Shown one piece after another: positions 40,458 to 49,190 of a stretch of DNA of 64,000 nt (position 1 is its first letter; each line of letters opens with the position of its first letter). Source of the stretch: Bacillus inaquosorum KCTC 13429 (GTDB lineage Bacteria > Bacillota > Bacilli > Bacillales > Bacillaceae); contig NZ_AMXN01000002.1 in the NCBI RefSeq assembly GCF_000332645.1, positions 680,297-744,296 of the forward strand, read 5' to 3'. Position numbers and translations under genes: made by a program. The notes under the pieces are model-generated. The model worked only from the letters and a program-made list of their open reading frames with translations. It did not search any database and had not been told where the DNA came from.

Positions 40458-40510
40458 AGGACAAACCCGCCGGCTATACTAAGCCAGAACCTTGATAAGG
40501 AGGGGATGGC

Positions 40511-40669
40511 ATGGAGCAGAAAATTCTATGCGAAGTCAACAACTGTTCTTATTGGGACAAAGGGAACAAATGCACCGCTGATGCCATTTATGTTGTCAGC
40601 CATACTGGTGAAACGGCTGAAAACAGCCGGGAAACGGACTGCAAAACGTTTAAGCCGCATGATTTGTAA
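40511..40669 (+). CDS. DUF1540-like Cys-rich small protein
   Basis: A 52-codon frame: ATG at 40511 preceded by AAGGAGGGG, stop TAA at 40667-40669. The product MEQKILCEVNNCSYWDKGNK followed by CTADAI...CKTF has four cysteines in C-x4-C-x8-C-x22-C spacing, as in DUF1540 proteins thought to bind a metal. It lies 54 nt after ythB on the same strand, so it may be co-transcribed with the oxidase. I do not know an assigned role. A competing frame starting 5 nt upstream at 40506 (90 codons) lacks family features. Confidence 0.8.
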   Translation: MEQKILCEVNNCSYWDKGNKCTADAIYVVSHTGETAENSRETDCKTFKPHDL

Positions 40670-40670
40670 T

Positions 40671-40706
40671 CAAAAGAAAGAGCTGCCTCAGCCAGCTCTT
40701 TCTTTT
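40671..40706. terminator. Bidirectional terminator DUF1540 gene / mntD
   Basis: Arms AAAGAAAGAGCTG and CAGCTCTTTCTTT; the mntD stop codon (40690-40688) is inside the hairpin. Confidence 0.88.
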
Positions 40707-41575
40707 CGCATGTTCAATGTTCTCAGTTTTTTTGTCATGACCCCGTTTGCAGGTGAAAACAATAAGGCACCTGTATAACATACACCTGTCATGGCCGCCA
40801 TCGCTCCGGAAATCGAAACATTAAGCCACGTTGCGAAGAAATAGCCCATGACCGCTGAAAGCCCTCCAATCACCGCGCTGAGGATCAGCATATAAAGCAG
40901 CCGGTCAGTCAGCAAATGAGCTGCAGCAGGCGGGACAATCAGCATGGCCACAACCAATACAGCACCCACCGAATCAAAGGAAGCAACGGTCGTCAGCGAC
41001 AGCATGCCCATTTGCACATAATGAATCAGCAAAACCGGTATTCCCAGAGCTAAAGCCATTTGCGGATCAAACGAAGCGATTTTGAACTCCTTATAGCACA
41101 CACTGATCAACAATACATTTAAAACCAGAACAGATGCCAGCATCCAAAACGCTTTCGGCCCGATGTCAACTCCGAATACCGTAATCGTATTCCACGGCAC
41201 AAAAGCGATTTCTCCCATTAACGAGTGCTCAATATCAAGATGGACATTCGCTCCATACACAGATAGCAAAATGACGCCGACTGCAAATAAGGATGTAAAA
41301 ACAACGCCTATGGCGGCATCTGATTGAACCCCCTTGCTGTGGAGAAGCTGAACCAAAAATGCCGTTAACAGTCCAGATACAGCCGCGCCGATAAACATAG
41401 GAATCCCGTCAAGACTTCCTGTCACAAGAAAAGCACCGACGATGCCAAGCAACACAGTATGGCTGATCGCGTCGGCCAGCATTGCCATTCTTCTCAACAC
41501 CAAGAATGTGCCGATCAGCCCACAGCTCACACCGACTAGTACACCAGTAGCTATAATCCATGCTTCAAAACTCAT
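40688..41575 (-). CDS. mntD: Manganese ABC transporter permease MntD
   Basis: 295 residues, eight or nine membrane helices, ABC-3 (metal) permease family (GVSCGLIGTFLVLRRMAMLADAISHTVLLG). Forms a channel heterodimer with MntC. ATG at 41575 lies in the mntC 3' end (11-nt overlap) after AAGGGAC; further upstream in-frame codons belong to mntC sequence. Last gene of mntABCD. Confidence 0.93.
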   Translation of the reverse strand: MSFEAWIIATGVLVGVSCGLIGTFLVLRRMAMLADAISHTVLLGIVGAFLVTGSLDGIPMFIGAAVSGLLTAFLVQLLHSKGVQSDAAIGVVFTSLFAVGVILLSVYGANVHLDIEHSLMGEIAFVPWNTITVFGVDIGPKAFWMLASVLVLNVLLISVCYKEFKIASFDPQMALALGIPVLLIHYVQMGMLSLTTVASFDSVGAVLVVAMLIVPPAAAHLLTDRLLYMLILSAVIGGLSAVMGYFFATWLNVSISGAMAAMTGVCYTGALLFSPANGVMTKKLRTLNMRKERAG

Positions 41576-42881
41576 TTGCGATCTGTCCCTTCTCGGCATC
41601 AGGGGGCGCCTTTCGAAGCTCAGGCATCCGTCCATACAGCTTTAAGAGTGAAAAAAGCCGCTCTCTCGTTTCTCCTGGCAAACGATCCGGGTCAAAGTAG
41701 TCCTGATCGAACTCTATATTGGCAAGTTCCATTTCATGCATGAGATACACTTCATACATCCGCTGCTTCAAAGCTGTGTGGTAGCCTTTTTCTATCCCAG
41801 TGCGTGTCATTTGCCAAACCCCGTTTTCGATACGCACGATGCACCTCTCTTTTTCCAAGTCATTCAATACCTTAAGACATAATGCAGGGGATATCCGCCT
41901 TTTCTTTCTTACACCTTCAGCGGTTACATAAAGATCCTTCTTTTCATACTGCTCATAAATCGTCAGCAGCACCTGCTCTCGGCTTGTTTTCCGCCGCAGC
42001 CTTATCAGCCTTATTGCTTTTGCTGCCAATCCACGCTTAGGCGCGCAAATCATTGAAAATAGAAAGATCATTGTTGCTGATAAGATCATTAACGGCCCTG
42101 TCGCCATGCCCTTCATCGTCGTGCTCAGCAAGGTTCCGACCACGCCGCTTACACCGCCTGTGACCCCGGCAATGACCATCATTCCGGTTAACCGCTCGGT
42201 CCAATACCTTGCAGCTATGGCAGGCGTAATCAGCATAGCCGCCATTAATATCACACCGACTGTCTGAAGCCCGATGACGACAGCACAGACGATAAGGCAA
42301 GCCAAAAGCCCGTTTAAAAAACGAACCGGCATTCCCAACCCCTTTGCAAACGCGAGATCGAAAGTAATCAATGTAAACTCCTTAAAGAAAACAATACAAA
42401 GAAGCAATAAAACAGCGGATATTCCTGCAATCAGAATGATATCCTCTCTGATCAATGAAGCGGCCTGGCCGAATAAAAAAGAATCAAGCCCGCTTTGGCT
42501 TCCCGCCCCCTGCTGCTGAATATATGTCAGCAGTATGATTCCGACGCCAAAAAACACAGAGAGAACAATCCCGATCGCCGAGTCCTCTTTTGTTTTTGAA
42601 AGCCGCGGGATCAGCTGAATACACCACGTTCCAAGCAAACCTGCAAGCGCTGCCCCCAGCAAAAAGAAGGGCAGTGATTTTTGCCCGGTGAACAGAAAAG
42701 CGAGACACACGCCCGGCAGAGCTGAATGAGCCATCGCATCACCGATTAAACTTTGCTTTCTCAGCAGCACAAAACTGCCCAAAACACCGCTTGCCGCCCC
42801 GAGCAAAAGTGTACCCGCAAGCACCCACTGTGTATTTGGATGCTGGAGCTGCAGCCACAAACTTTCAAACAATGCGCTCAC
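41565..42881 (-). CDS. mntC: Manganese permease MntC with C-terminal winged-helix-like domain
   Basis: 438 residues against about 280-300 for a plain ABC-3 permease. The first ~285 residues are the permease (GVLGSFVLLRKQSLIGDAMAHSALPG and others). After the last helix comes a ~150-residue soluble tail (REQVLLTIYEQYEKKDLYVT, ... LCLKVLNDLEKERCIVRIEN, ... YMVHE-like MYEVYLMHEMELANI) that reads as a winged helix plus dimerisation segment of the DtxR/iron-dependent-repressor kind. GTG start at 42881, overlapping the mntB stop (GTGA). The tail is also present in strain 168 MntC as I recall it. Confidence 0.9.
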   Translation of the reverse strand: MSALFESLWLQLQHPNTQWVLAGTLLLGAASGVLGSFVLLRKQSLIGDAMAHSALPGVCLAFLFTGQKSLPFFLLGAALAGLLGTWCIQLIPRLSKTKEDSAIGIVLSVFFGVGIILLTYIQQQGAGSQSGLDSFLFGQAASLIREDIILIAGISAVLLLLCIVFFKEFTLITFDLAFAKGLGMPVRFLNGLLACLIVCAVVIGLQTVGVILMAAMLITPAIAARYWTERLTGMMVIAGVTGGVSGVVGTLLSTTMKGMATGPLMILSATMIFLFSMICAPKRGLAAKAIRLIRLRRKTSREQVLLTIYEQYEKKDLYVTAEGVRKKRRISPALCLKVLNDLEKERCIVRIENGVWQMTRTGIEKGYHTALKQRMYEVYLMHEMELANIEFDQDYFDPDRLPGETRERLFSLLKLYGRMPELRKAPPDAEKGQIANEF

Positions 42882-43630
42882 CCCTTCTGTCCTTCTGCCA
42901 GCACTTTATCTTTTAGAAACGTCAGCTTTCCTCCATACGTTTTTTGCAGGTTTTCGATCGTAAAAACGTTTTCCGCCGGTCCGAAAGCGATTTTTCTTAG
43001 ATGAAGCAGTAGGATCCAATCGAAATAATCCTCGGCGGTCTGCAGGTCATGGTGGACGACAAGCACTGTTTTTCCTTTTTCTTTGAGTTCTGCCAAAAGC
43101 GTCATAATCGCCCGCTCCGTCGCTGCATCAACGCCGGCAAACGGTTCATCCATAAAATAAATGTCGGCGTCCTGGCAGAGCGCCCGGGCAAGAAACACAC
43201 GCTGCTGCTGGCCGCCAGACAGCTGGCTGATCTGCCTTTTCGCATAATCAAGCATCCCGACTTTTTCTAAAGCGGCTTTCGCCATCTCCACATCAGTTTT
43301 TTTTGGCCTTTTTAATAAGCCGATGCGGCCGTATCTCCCCATCAGCACAACATCGAGCGCGCTTGTGGGAAAATCCCAGTCAACCGAGCCGCGCTGCGGA
43401 ACGTATCCGATTCTTGTCCGCTGATCCTTATAGTCTTTGCCGTAAATAGAGATGTCTCCTGAAGCGCGGGGCACAAGACCGAGAATGGTTTTGATCAAGG
43501 TTGATTTTCCCGCGCCGTTTGGACCGATAATGCCAATCAGTTTTCCTTCCGGCACCTGCAGTGAAATTTCCTGCAGAACAGGCTTTTTATGATAAGCGAC
43601 CGTTACATTATCGAGCTCAACAGGGAACAT
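42878..43630 (-). CDS. mntB: Manganese ABC transporter ATPase MntB
   Basis: 250 residues: Walker A GPNGAGKST near residue 37, signature LSGGQQQR, Walker B DIYFMDEPFAGVD, H-loop VHHD (manganese/zinc class). Energises MntC/MntD. ATG at 43630, six nt after AGAGGTG; GTG and ATG codons at 43639 and 43636 are too close to that site. Confidence 0.94.
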   Translation of the reverse strand: MFPVELDNVTVAYHKKPVLQEISLQVPEGKLIGIIGPNGAGKSTLIKTILGLVPRASGDISIYGKDYKDQRTRIGYVPQRGSVDWDFPTSALDVVLMGRYGRIGLLKRPKKTDVEMAKAALEKVGMLDYAKRQISQLSGGQQQRVFLARALCQDADIYFMDEPFAGVDAATERAIMTLLAELKEKGKTVLVVHHDLQTAEDYFDWILLLHLRKIAFGPAENVFTIENLQKTYGGKLTFLKDKVLAEGQKG

Positions 43631-43648
43631 ATCCATCACCTCTTTTCT

Positions 43649-44569
43649 TTATTTAAGCGCTTTGGTAATCGTGTTGATATTGTGGCGGAACATTCCTTCG
43701 TAAGTGCCTTCTTTTGTGCCCTTTTCACCCATGGCATCCGAATAAAGCTGACCGCCGATTGTGACTGTATGGCCTTTTTCTTTAGCCCCTTCTGCCACTG
43801 CATTGATTGATTTTTCAGATACGCTGCTTTCTACAAAAACAGCTTTTATTTGTTTTTCTGTCAGGATATCGACCAGTTCCTGAACATCCTTTAATCCGTA
43901 ATCCGAATCTGTGCTGAGCCCCTGCAGGCCTTTCACCTGAAATCCATACTCTTTCCCAAAGTAGGCAAAGGCATCGTGAGCAGTGACAAGCACACGGCTT
44001 TTCTCCGGAATATTCTCGATCTCCTGGCGCGACCACTTATCTAAATATTGCAAATCTTCTTTGTACTCTTTGGCATTTTTCTTAAAATCATCCGCGTGCT
44101 CAGGCATCGCTTTGCTGAATTGCGCTTCGATTTCATCCACCGCATAGATCCATAACGGAATGCTGAACCAAACATGCGGATCAAACGTCTTGCCTTCTCC
44201 TGCAGAAATGAGCTTGTTTTTCGGTATAGCCTCAGCGACTGCCGCTGCTTGTTTTTGTTCGCCGATTTTTTGGAGTACGTCCTCCATTTTTCCCTCCAAA
44301 TGCAATCCGCTGTACAGAACAACATCGGCTGACATTAGTTTTTTCGTGTCACCCTGTGAAGCTTTGTAAAGATGCGGATCGACTCCCGGCCCCATTAAAG
44401 AGGTGACTTTTACATGCTTTCCTCCAATGTTTTCGGCTGCATCGGCAATTTGGGATGTTGTTGCCGTTACCTGCAACTGTTGATCAGCGCTTTTTCCGGC
44501 TGAATCTGTTCCGCATCCCATTAGAGCAAAGCAGGTCAAAAGCACTGCTGCCATCAGTCCCTGTTTCAT
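43649..44569 (-). CDS. mntA: Manganese-binding lipoprotein MntA
   Basis: 306 residues with a lipoprotein signal (ALMGC, Cys19). Cluster A-I (ZnuA/PsaA) solute-binding fold with metal ligands His65 (DPHLYK), His131 (DPHVWFS), a Glu in FVESSVSE and an Asp in YSDAMG. ATG at 44569 after GAGGAGGG. First gene of mntABCD; an MntR box lies about 110 nt upstream. Confidence 0.95.
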   Translation of the reverse strand: MKQGLMAAVLLTCFALMGCGTDSAGKSADQQLQVTATTSQIADAAENIGGKHVKVTSLMGPGVDPHLYKASQGDTKKLMSADVVLYSGLHLEGKMEDVLQKIGEQKQAAAVAEAIPKNKLISAGEGKTFDPHVWFSIPLWIYAVDEIEAQFSKAMPEHADDFKKNAKEYKEDLQYLDKWSRQEIENIPEKSRVLVTAHDAFAYFGKEYGFQVKGLQGLSTDSDYGLKDVQELVDILTEKQIKAVFVESSVSEKSINAVAEGAKEKGHTVTIGGQLYSDAMGEKGTKEGTYEGMFRHNINTITKALK

Positions 44570-44680
44570 TTTTACCCTCCTCTTTGCCATCAATGTCCGA
44601 TTATATTATCTTATGTTTTCATTTCTTAGACATGTGACATTAAATTAGCCAAAAGCATATTTTATTTACACAAGACAAAA

Positions 44681-44700
44681 AGTTTCCTTAGTGCAAAATT
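44681..44700. promoter_or_regulatory. MntR box of mntABCD
   Basis: AGTTTCCTTAGTGCAAAATT, whose reverse complement is the known mntA-type MntR site (AATTTTGC...AAGGAAACT). MntR with manganese bound represses mntABCD through it. Confidence 0.93.
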
Positions 44701-44737
44701 ATCGCGTTTGCCCACTTTTGTCAAGGACAATTTTCAC

Positions 44738-44766
44738 AAAAAAACCGGCTGGGTTAGCAGCCGGTC
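44738..44766 (-). terminator. Terminator of the men operon
   Basis: Stem ACCGGCTG / CAGCCGGT around CTAACC, with a minus-strand T run; about 85 nt beyond the menC stop. Confidence 0.85.
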
Positions 44767-44849
44767 CAAACGAGAAGGGATGTATTCAACGAACGCTTTT
44801 ACAATAACAGCACACTGACATTCTTTCAAAATGGCAAAATGCTTTTTTC

Positions 44850-45965
44850 TTATCCATGTTGCGTGAAAACATCCATTTTGGTCACATATTTTCGCATAAT
44901 GTCCTGGTTCACCTCAACCCCTAAACCAGGCTGTTTTGACACAGAAATAAATCCATTATCAATATGGATATCAGGGGTCACAATATCCTCATCCCAATAA
45001 CGTGAGGATGAAGAAATATCACCAGGTATTGTGAATTGCGGCAGTGAAGCTAGCGCCACGTTCTGGGCTCTGGAAATGCCAGTTTCCAGCATTCCGCCGC
45101 ACCAAACCTGCATATGGTGCTCTCTGCATAAATCATGAATTTTTAAGGCTTCTGTTAAGCCGCCGACACGGGAAGGCTTAATATTAATGATTTTGCAGCT
45201 TCCGAGCTCAATCGCCCGTCTCGCATCATCAGCCGAACAAATGCTTTCATCAAGGCAAATGGCCGTTTTCAAATGTTTCTGCAAGTGGCGGTGATCAACG
45301 ATGTCATCAGCTTGAAGAGGCTGCTCAATCATCATTAAATGGTACTCATCAAGCTCCTTTAAACGGCTGATATCCTTCAGCTCGTATGAGGAATTGGCAT
45401 CGGCCATAAGCGGGATGTTTGGGAACCGGCTGCGGATGGCCTTGACTAATTCCACATCCTGCCCAGGCTGAATTTTAATTTTTATTCTTTGATATCCTTC
45501 TTTTTGATAGCTCTCGATTTCCTTCAGCATATCGTCAAGAGGTGCCAGGCCGACAACTACCCCGGCAGGAACTTTATCTCTTATCCCGCCCAATGCCTCG
45601 GCAAGGGAAATGCCCTTTTTTTTCGCATAGATATCCCAGACAGCCGATTCAAGTCCTGCTTTTGCCATCCGGTTTCCTTTGAAGCGCGCCAGGCTGTCCG
45701 GCACTTCGGAAGGGTGCTTAAATTCACGTCCGACAACATTGGGAATAAAGAAATCCTTTAGCATGTGCAAACATGTTCCAATGGTTTCTTCGGTGTACCA
45801 AGGCGAAGAGAACGCAGATACTTCTCCCCAGCCTGTGACACCGGATGTATCAATGGCTTCCACGATCAGAAATTTACGCTCTTGAAGCGTTTCAATACTG
45901 TTTTTGAACGGTTTCTTTAAATTCATACTCAAATGGTAAAGCGTAATTTTCTCTATTTCGATCAT
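44850..45965 (-). CDS. menC: o-Succinylbenzoate synthase
   Basis: 371-residue enolase-superfamily enzyme. The catalytic KxK pair is in RIKIKIQPG (near residue 160), metal ligands Asp/Glu/Asp are in MADANSSY, MIEQPL and CLDES, and the second lysine in INIKPSRVGG. It dehydrates SHCHC to o-succinylbenzoate in menaquinone synthesis. Starts on the ATGA overlap with menE. ATG at 45965. Bacillus MenC-type proteins sometimes show N-acylamino-acid racemase side activity. Last gene of the men operon. Confidence 0.93.
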   Translation of the reverse strand: MIEIEKITLYHLSMNLKKPFKNSIETLQERKFLIVEAIDTSGVTGWGEVSAFSSPWYTEETIGTCLHMLKDFFIPNVVGREFKHPSEVPDSLARFKGNRMAKAGLESAVWDIYAKKKGISLAEALGGIRDKVPAGVVVGLAPLDDMLKEIESYQKEGYQRIKIKIQPGQDVELVKAIRSRFPNIPLMADANSSYELKDISRLKELDEYHLMMIEQPLQADDIVDHRHLQKHLKTAICLDESICSADDARRAIELGSCKIINIKPSRVGGLTEALKIHDLCREHHMQVWCGGMLETGISRAQNVALASLPQFTIPGDISSSSRYWDEDIVTPDIHIDNGFISVSKQPGLGVEVNQDIMRKYVTKMDVFTQHG

Positions 45966-47422
45966 AGCAGTTCTCCTTTACGCGCATCCTTCAGCTGATT
46001 TCGCAAGAGCTTATTAGACGCATTGCGCGGCAGGCTGTCCAGTATAAAGAATTTTGCCGGAATTTTATATTTCGCCAAGCGTTCTTTGCAGTAGGCGGTC
46101 AATTCTTCTGCGCTTACAGGCTTGTGAAGGACAAGATAGGCGTGGGGCACCTTCCCCCATTTTTTGTCCTCAGCACCTGAAACACCGGCTTCGGCCACAG
46201 CGGGGTGTGAAAGCAGCACTGACTCCACTTCAGCCGGATAAATGTTTTCTCCGCCTGATATGATCAGATCTGAACGTCTGTCTAATACATATAAAAAGCC
46301 GTCGCTGTCCAAATACCCAAGATCACCTGTTTTCAGCCAGCCATTTTGAAAGGAAGCTTCGTTTGCGCTCTCCCGGTTAAAATAGCTTTTCATGACATTC
46401 GGGCCTTTGACCATGATTTCACCGTGTTCAAACGGTTCACATGCCTGTCCGTCCCGCTCTATTTTAATTTCGCATGAAAACAGCGGTTTCCCTGCAGATC
46501 CGAGCTTTTCCATACTGAATTCCGGCGACAGGGTGACGATTTGTGAGCATGTCTCTGTCATTCCATAGGATTGAAAGACAGGGAATCCTTTCTCACGGCA
46601 TTCCTCAAGCAACGGTAGCGGTGCAGGGCCTCCGCCGAGCAGGATGCATCTGATGGTTTCAGGGCAGCGGCTTGTTTCTTCCAATAGACTGGCCAGCATT
46701 GTCTGCACCGCAGATATCATTGTCACTTGATGCCTGGTGATAGAATCCAGCACATCGCTTACGGAAAAGCGCTGGTGAAGCACGACAGTCATTCCGTAGA
46801 TCACAGATTTAAATAACGCGGACAATCCGCTGATGTGGAAGAGCGGCAATGCGATAAGCCAGCGGTCTTGTTCTGTTATACCCAAATTAAGCGCGGATGA
46901 CACCGCACTGAAATAATGGTTTCCAAACGATTGCTGAACTCCCTTGGGCTTGCCTGTCGTACCCGACGTATACATCAACGTTGCCGTCTCATCCAATTGC
47001 ATATAAGCCTCGATCGTAATTTCCTTTGCGTCTACTTGGGCAAGTTCGTCCACATCAATAGTTTGAAGGGTGTGCTCATAATCTTGCTTGTCAAAGCTTG
47101 AATCTGTCAGTAAAAAGCGGGCGCCGGAATCCTCCAGCTGAAACAGCCTTTCATGTGTTGACAGCTTCGTATTCAGAAGCACCACCTTAACACCGAGCAA
47201 AAAACAAGCGTGAACGGCGTAAACCATTTCTGTACGGTTTTGGAGCAAAATAGCCGCAGTGTCCCCTTTCCGAACCGAATGAGCAGCAAGCTGCGCCGCC
47301 ATTTGCTTAGACGCAGCAAACAAGTCTGCAAATGTCACGGTTTGGTCTCCATAGATGAGAGCGATTCTCTCAGGTGTCAGCTGTGCCCGTTGCATGAGCC
47401 AGTTGGGCTGTTCAGTCAGCAT
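45962..47422 (-). CDS. menE: o-Succinylbenzoate-CoA ligase
   Basis: 486 residues, ANL adenylating superfamily: P-loop TSGTTGKPKG near residue 155, GGGPAPLPLLE, YGMTETCS, the A8 hinge and a C-terminal lysine in KYKIPAKF. Activates o-succinylbenzoate as CoA thioester. ATG at 47422 after CGGAGATG. It is separated from menB by 90 nt that hold a terminator-like hairpin, the widest gap within the operon. Confidence 0.94.
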   Translation of the reverse strand: MLTEQPNWLMQRAQLTPERIALIYGDQTVTFADLFAASKQMAAQLAAHSVRKGDTAAILLQNRTEMVYAVHACFLLGVKVVLLNTKLSTHERLFQLEDSGARFLLTDSSFDKQDYEHTLQTIDVDELAQVDAKEITIEAYMQLDETATLMYTSGTTGKPKGVQQSFGNHYFSAVSSALNLGITEQDRWLIALPLFHISGLSALFKSVIYGMTVVLHQRFSVSDVLDSITRHQVTMISAVQTMLASLLEETSRCPETIRCILLGGGPAPLPLLEECREKGFPVFQSYGMTETCSQIVTLSPEFSMEKLGSAGKPLFSCEIKIERDGQACEPFEHGEIMVKGPNVMKSYFNRESANEASFQNGWLKTGDLGYLDSDGFLYVLDRRSDLIISGGENIYPAEVESVLLSHPAVAEAGVSGAEDKKWGKVPHAYLVLHKPVSAEELTAYCKERLAKYKIPAKFFILDSLPRNASNKLLRNQLKDARKGELL

Positions 47423-47453
47423 GTCATCATCTCCGAGGTAAAATGTCTGTATT

Positions 47454-47493
47454 GAAAAGAAAACAGCTTGGACCGCAAAGTCTCAAGCTGTTT
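47454..47493 (-). terminator. Terminator-like hairpin between menB and menE
   Basis: Stem AAACAGCTTG / CAAGCTGTTT (10 bp, 13-nt loop) followed by TCTTTTC on the minus strand, inside the men operon. It could attenuate menE-menC relative to menF-menB or mark a processing point. Confidence 0.65.
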
Positions 47494-47512
47494 GTTTACT
47501 AAGTATTGCTGA

Positions 47513-48331
47513 TCACGGAAAACGAGGGAACTGTCCGAAATCAGGTTTGCGTTTTTCCTTAAAGGAATCACGGCCTTCTTTTGCTTCATCTGTTGTGTAG
47601 TAAAGAAGGGTAGCATCCCCTGCAAACTGCTGAATTCCAGCAAGTCCGTCCGTATCCGCGTTAAACGCAGCTTTAAGAAAACGAAGTGCGGTCGGGCTTT
47701 TTTCAAGCATTTCTTCACACCATTTAATCGTTTCTTCTTCAAGTTGTTCCAAAGGAACGACTGTGTTGACAAGACCCATGTCCAGTGCTTCCTGCGCGTT
47801 GTACTGACGGCACAGGTACCAGATTTCACGAGCTTTTTTGTGTCCAACGATTCGAGCCAGGTAGCCAGAACCGTAACCAGCGTCAAAGCTTCCCACTTTA
47901 GGGCCTGTTTGTCCGAAAATCGCGTTGTCGGCAGCGATTGTCAAGTCACATACGATGTGAAGCACGTGGCCTCCGCCGATCGCATATCCGGAAACCATCG
48001 CAACAACCGGTTTCGGGATGACGCGGATTAAACGCTGAAGATCCAGTACGTTTAGACGCGGAATCTGGTCGTCTCCTACATATCCGCCGTGGCCGCGCAC
48101 TTTTTGGTCTCCGCCAGAACAAAATGCTTTGTCTCCGGCACCTGCAAGCACGATAACCCCGACATTTTGATCGTCTCTCGCGTCAGCAAACGCATCAATC
48201 ATTTCAGCAACCGTTTTAGGGGTAAACGCGTTATGTACCTCAGGGCGATTGATTGTTATTTTTGCAATACCATTATACGTTTCATACAATATTTCATCGT
48301 ATGTCCGTTTTGTTTTCCATTCTGCAGCCAT
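47513..48331 (-). CDS. menB: 1,4-Dihydroxy-2-naphthoyl-CoA synthase
   Basis: 272-residue crotonase-fold enzyme. Oxyanion-hole segments AFCSGGDQK and GYAIGGGH, with the Asp/Tyr MenB residues in [14 protein letters not shown]. It closes the second ring of naphthoate. ATG at 48331 after AAGGAGG. Follows menH after 34 nt. Confidence 0.97.
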   Translation of the reverse strand: MAAEWKTKRTYDEILYETYNGIAKITINRPEVHNAFTPKTVAEMIDAFADARDDQNVGVIVLAGAGDKAFCSGGDQKVRGHGGYVGDDQIPRLNVLDLQRLIRVIPKPVVAMVSGYAIGGGHVLHIVCDLTIAADNAIFGQTGPKVGSFDAGYGSGYLARIVGHKKAREIWYLCRQYNAQEALDMGLVNTVVPLEQLEEETIKWCEEMLEKSPTALRFLKAAFNADTDGLAGIQQFAGDATLLYYTTDEAKEGRDSFKEKRKPDFGQFPRFP

Positions 48332-48365
48332 ATGATGACCTCCTTTTATTCTCTATGTGAGTGAA

Positions 48366-49190
48366 TCAGATGCTTGTTAAAAACTCACTCACTATTTTAC
48401 CAAAAAATCGCGGTTGTTCCACATGGACCGTATGGCCGGCGTTTGGAACAATCTCTATTCTACTAGATGGAAGCTTCTTATGCACCTCTTGATTGATGGC
48501 ACAAAACTTTTCGTCCCACTCCCCGCAGATCAGAAGCACAGGCACCTCAATTTCGTCTACACGGCTCCACCAGGAAGGCTGTGAGCCGGTGCCACTACCG
48601 GTTAAACTGTTTGCAAGCCCAATCTTATTGTTTCGCAGACGGCCCAACCGTATCCTGTGCCGAATATCTTCAGCCAGCCGCTGCTGGGATGAAAACAAAG
48701 GGATGCCCTCCCAATACTGCACAAAAGCTTTGATGCCGTTGCGCAAAATAAAATCTGCAAGCTTTCGGTCCCGCATAATTCGTTCCCGCCGCTCCTCAAG
48801 CGTTTTGAGCCCCGGCGTTGTGCTTTCAAGTACAAGTGCCGATACCCGTTCGGGATATGTCATCGCAAAAGAATAAACAAGCCTTCCTCCCATAGAATAC
48901 CCAATCAATTTCACTTTGTGAAGTTTTAATTGATCAAAAATCTCGGCAAGGTCAGAAACTTGCCGGCTTGTGCTGTATCTTTTCCCATTCAGAGGGGCAT
49001 CGGTTTCACCATGCCCTAAACAATCAATTTTGATCAAACGGGAATCAGGCAGCATCCCATCAAGAAAATTCCATGATTGTTTGCTGCCGGTAAACCCGTG
49101 CAGACAGACGATGGCTTCGGAAGCATTCGGCCGCTCGTCTGTCACAGCATATCGGACACCGTCTGAAACCGTTAAGTTTACAGTTCCCAT
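48366..49190 (-). CDS. menH: SHCHC synthase MenH (YtxM)
   Basis: 274-residue alpha/beta hydrolase with oxyanion segment LHGFTGS, nucleophile elbow GYSMGG, Asp in CGEWDEKF and His in [10 protein letters not shown]. Removes pyruvate from SEPHCHC. The ATG at 49190 lies within the menD 3' end (13-nt overlap), so it is translationally coupled. Confidence 0.94.
   Translation of the reverse strand: MGTVNLTVSDGVRYAVTDERPNASEAIVCLHGFTGSKQSWNFLDGMLPDSRLIKIDCLGHGETDAPLNGKRYSTSRQVSDLAEIFDQLKLHKVKLIGYSMGGRLVYSFAMTYPERVSALVLESTTPGLKTLEERRERIMRDRKLADFILRNGIKAFVQYWEGIPLFSSQQRLAEDIRHRIRLGRLRNNKIGLANSLTGSGTGSQPSWWSRVDEIEVPVLLICGEWDEKFCAINQEVHKKLPSSRIEIVPNAGHTVHVEQPRFFGKIVSEFLTSI

Noticed and set aside
40506..40778. 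90-codon frame overlapping the DUF1540 gene
   Set aside because: Starts 5 nt earlier in another frame, runs through the terminator into mntD and has no conserved pattern, while the 40511 frame has the four-Cys signature.
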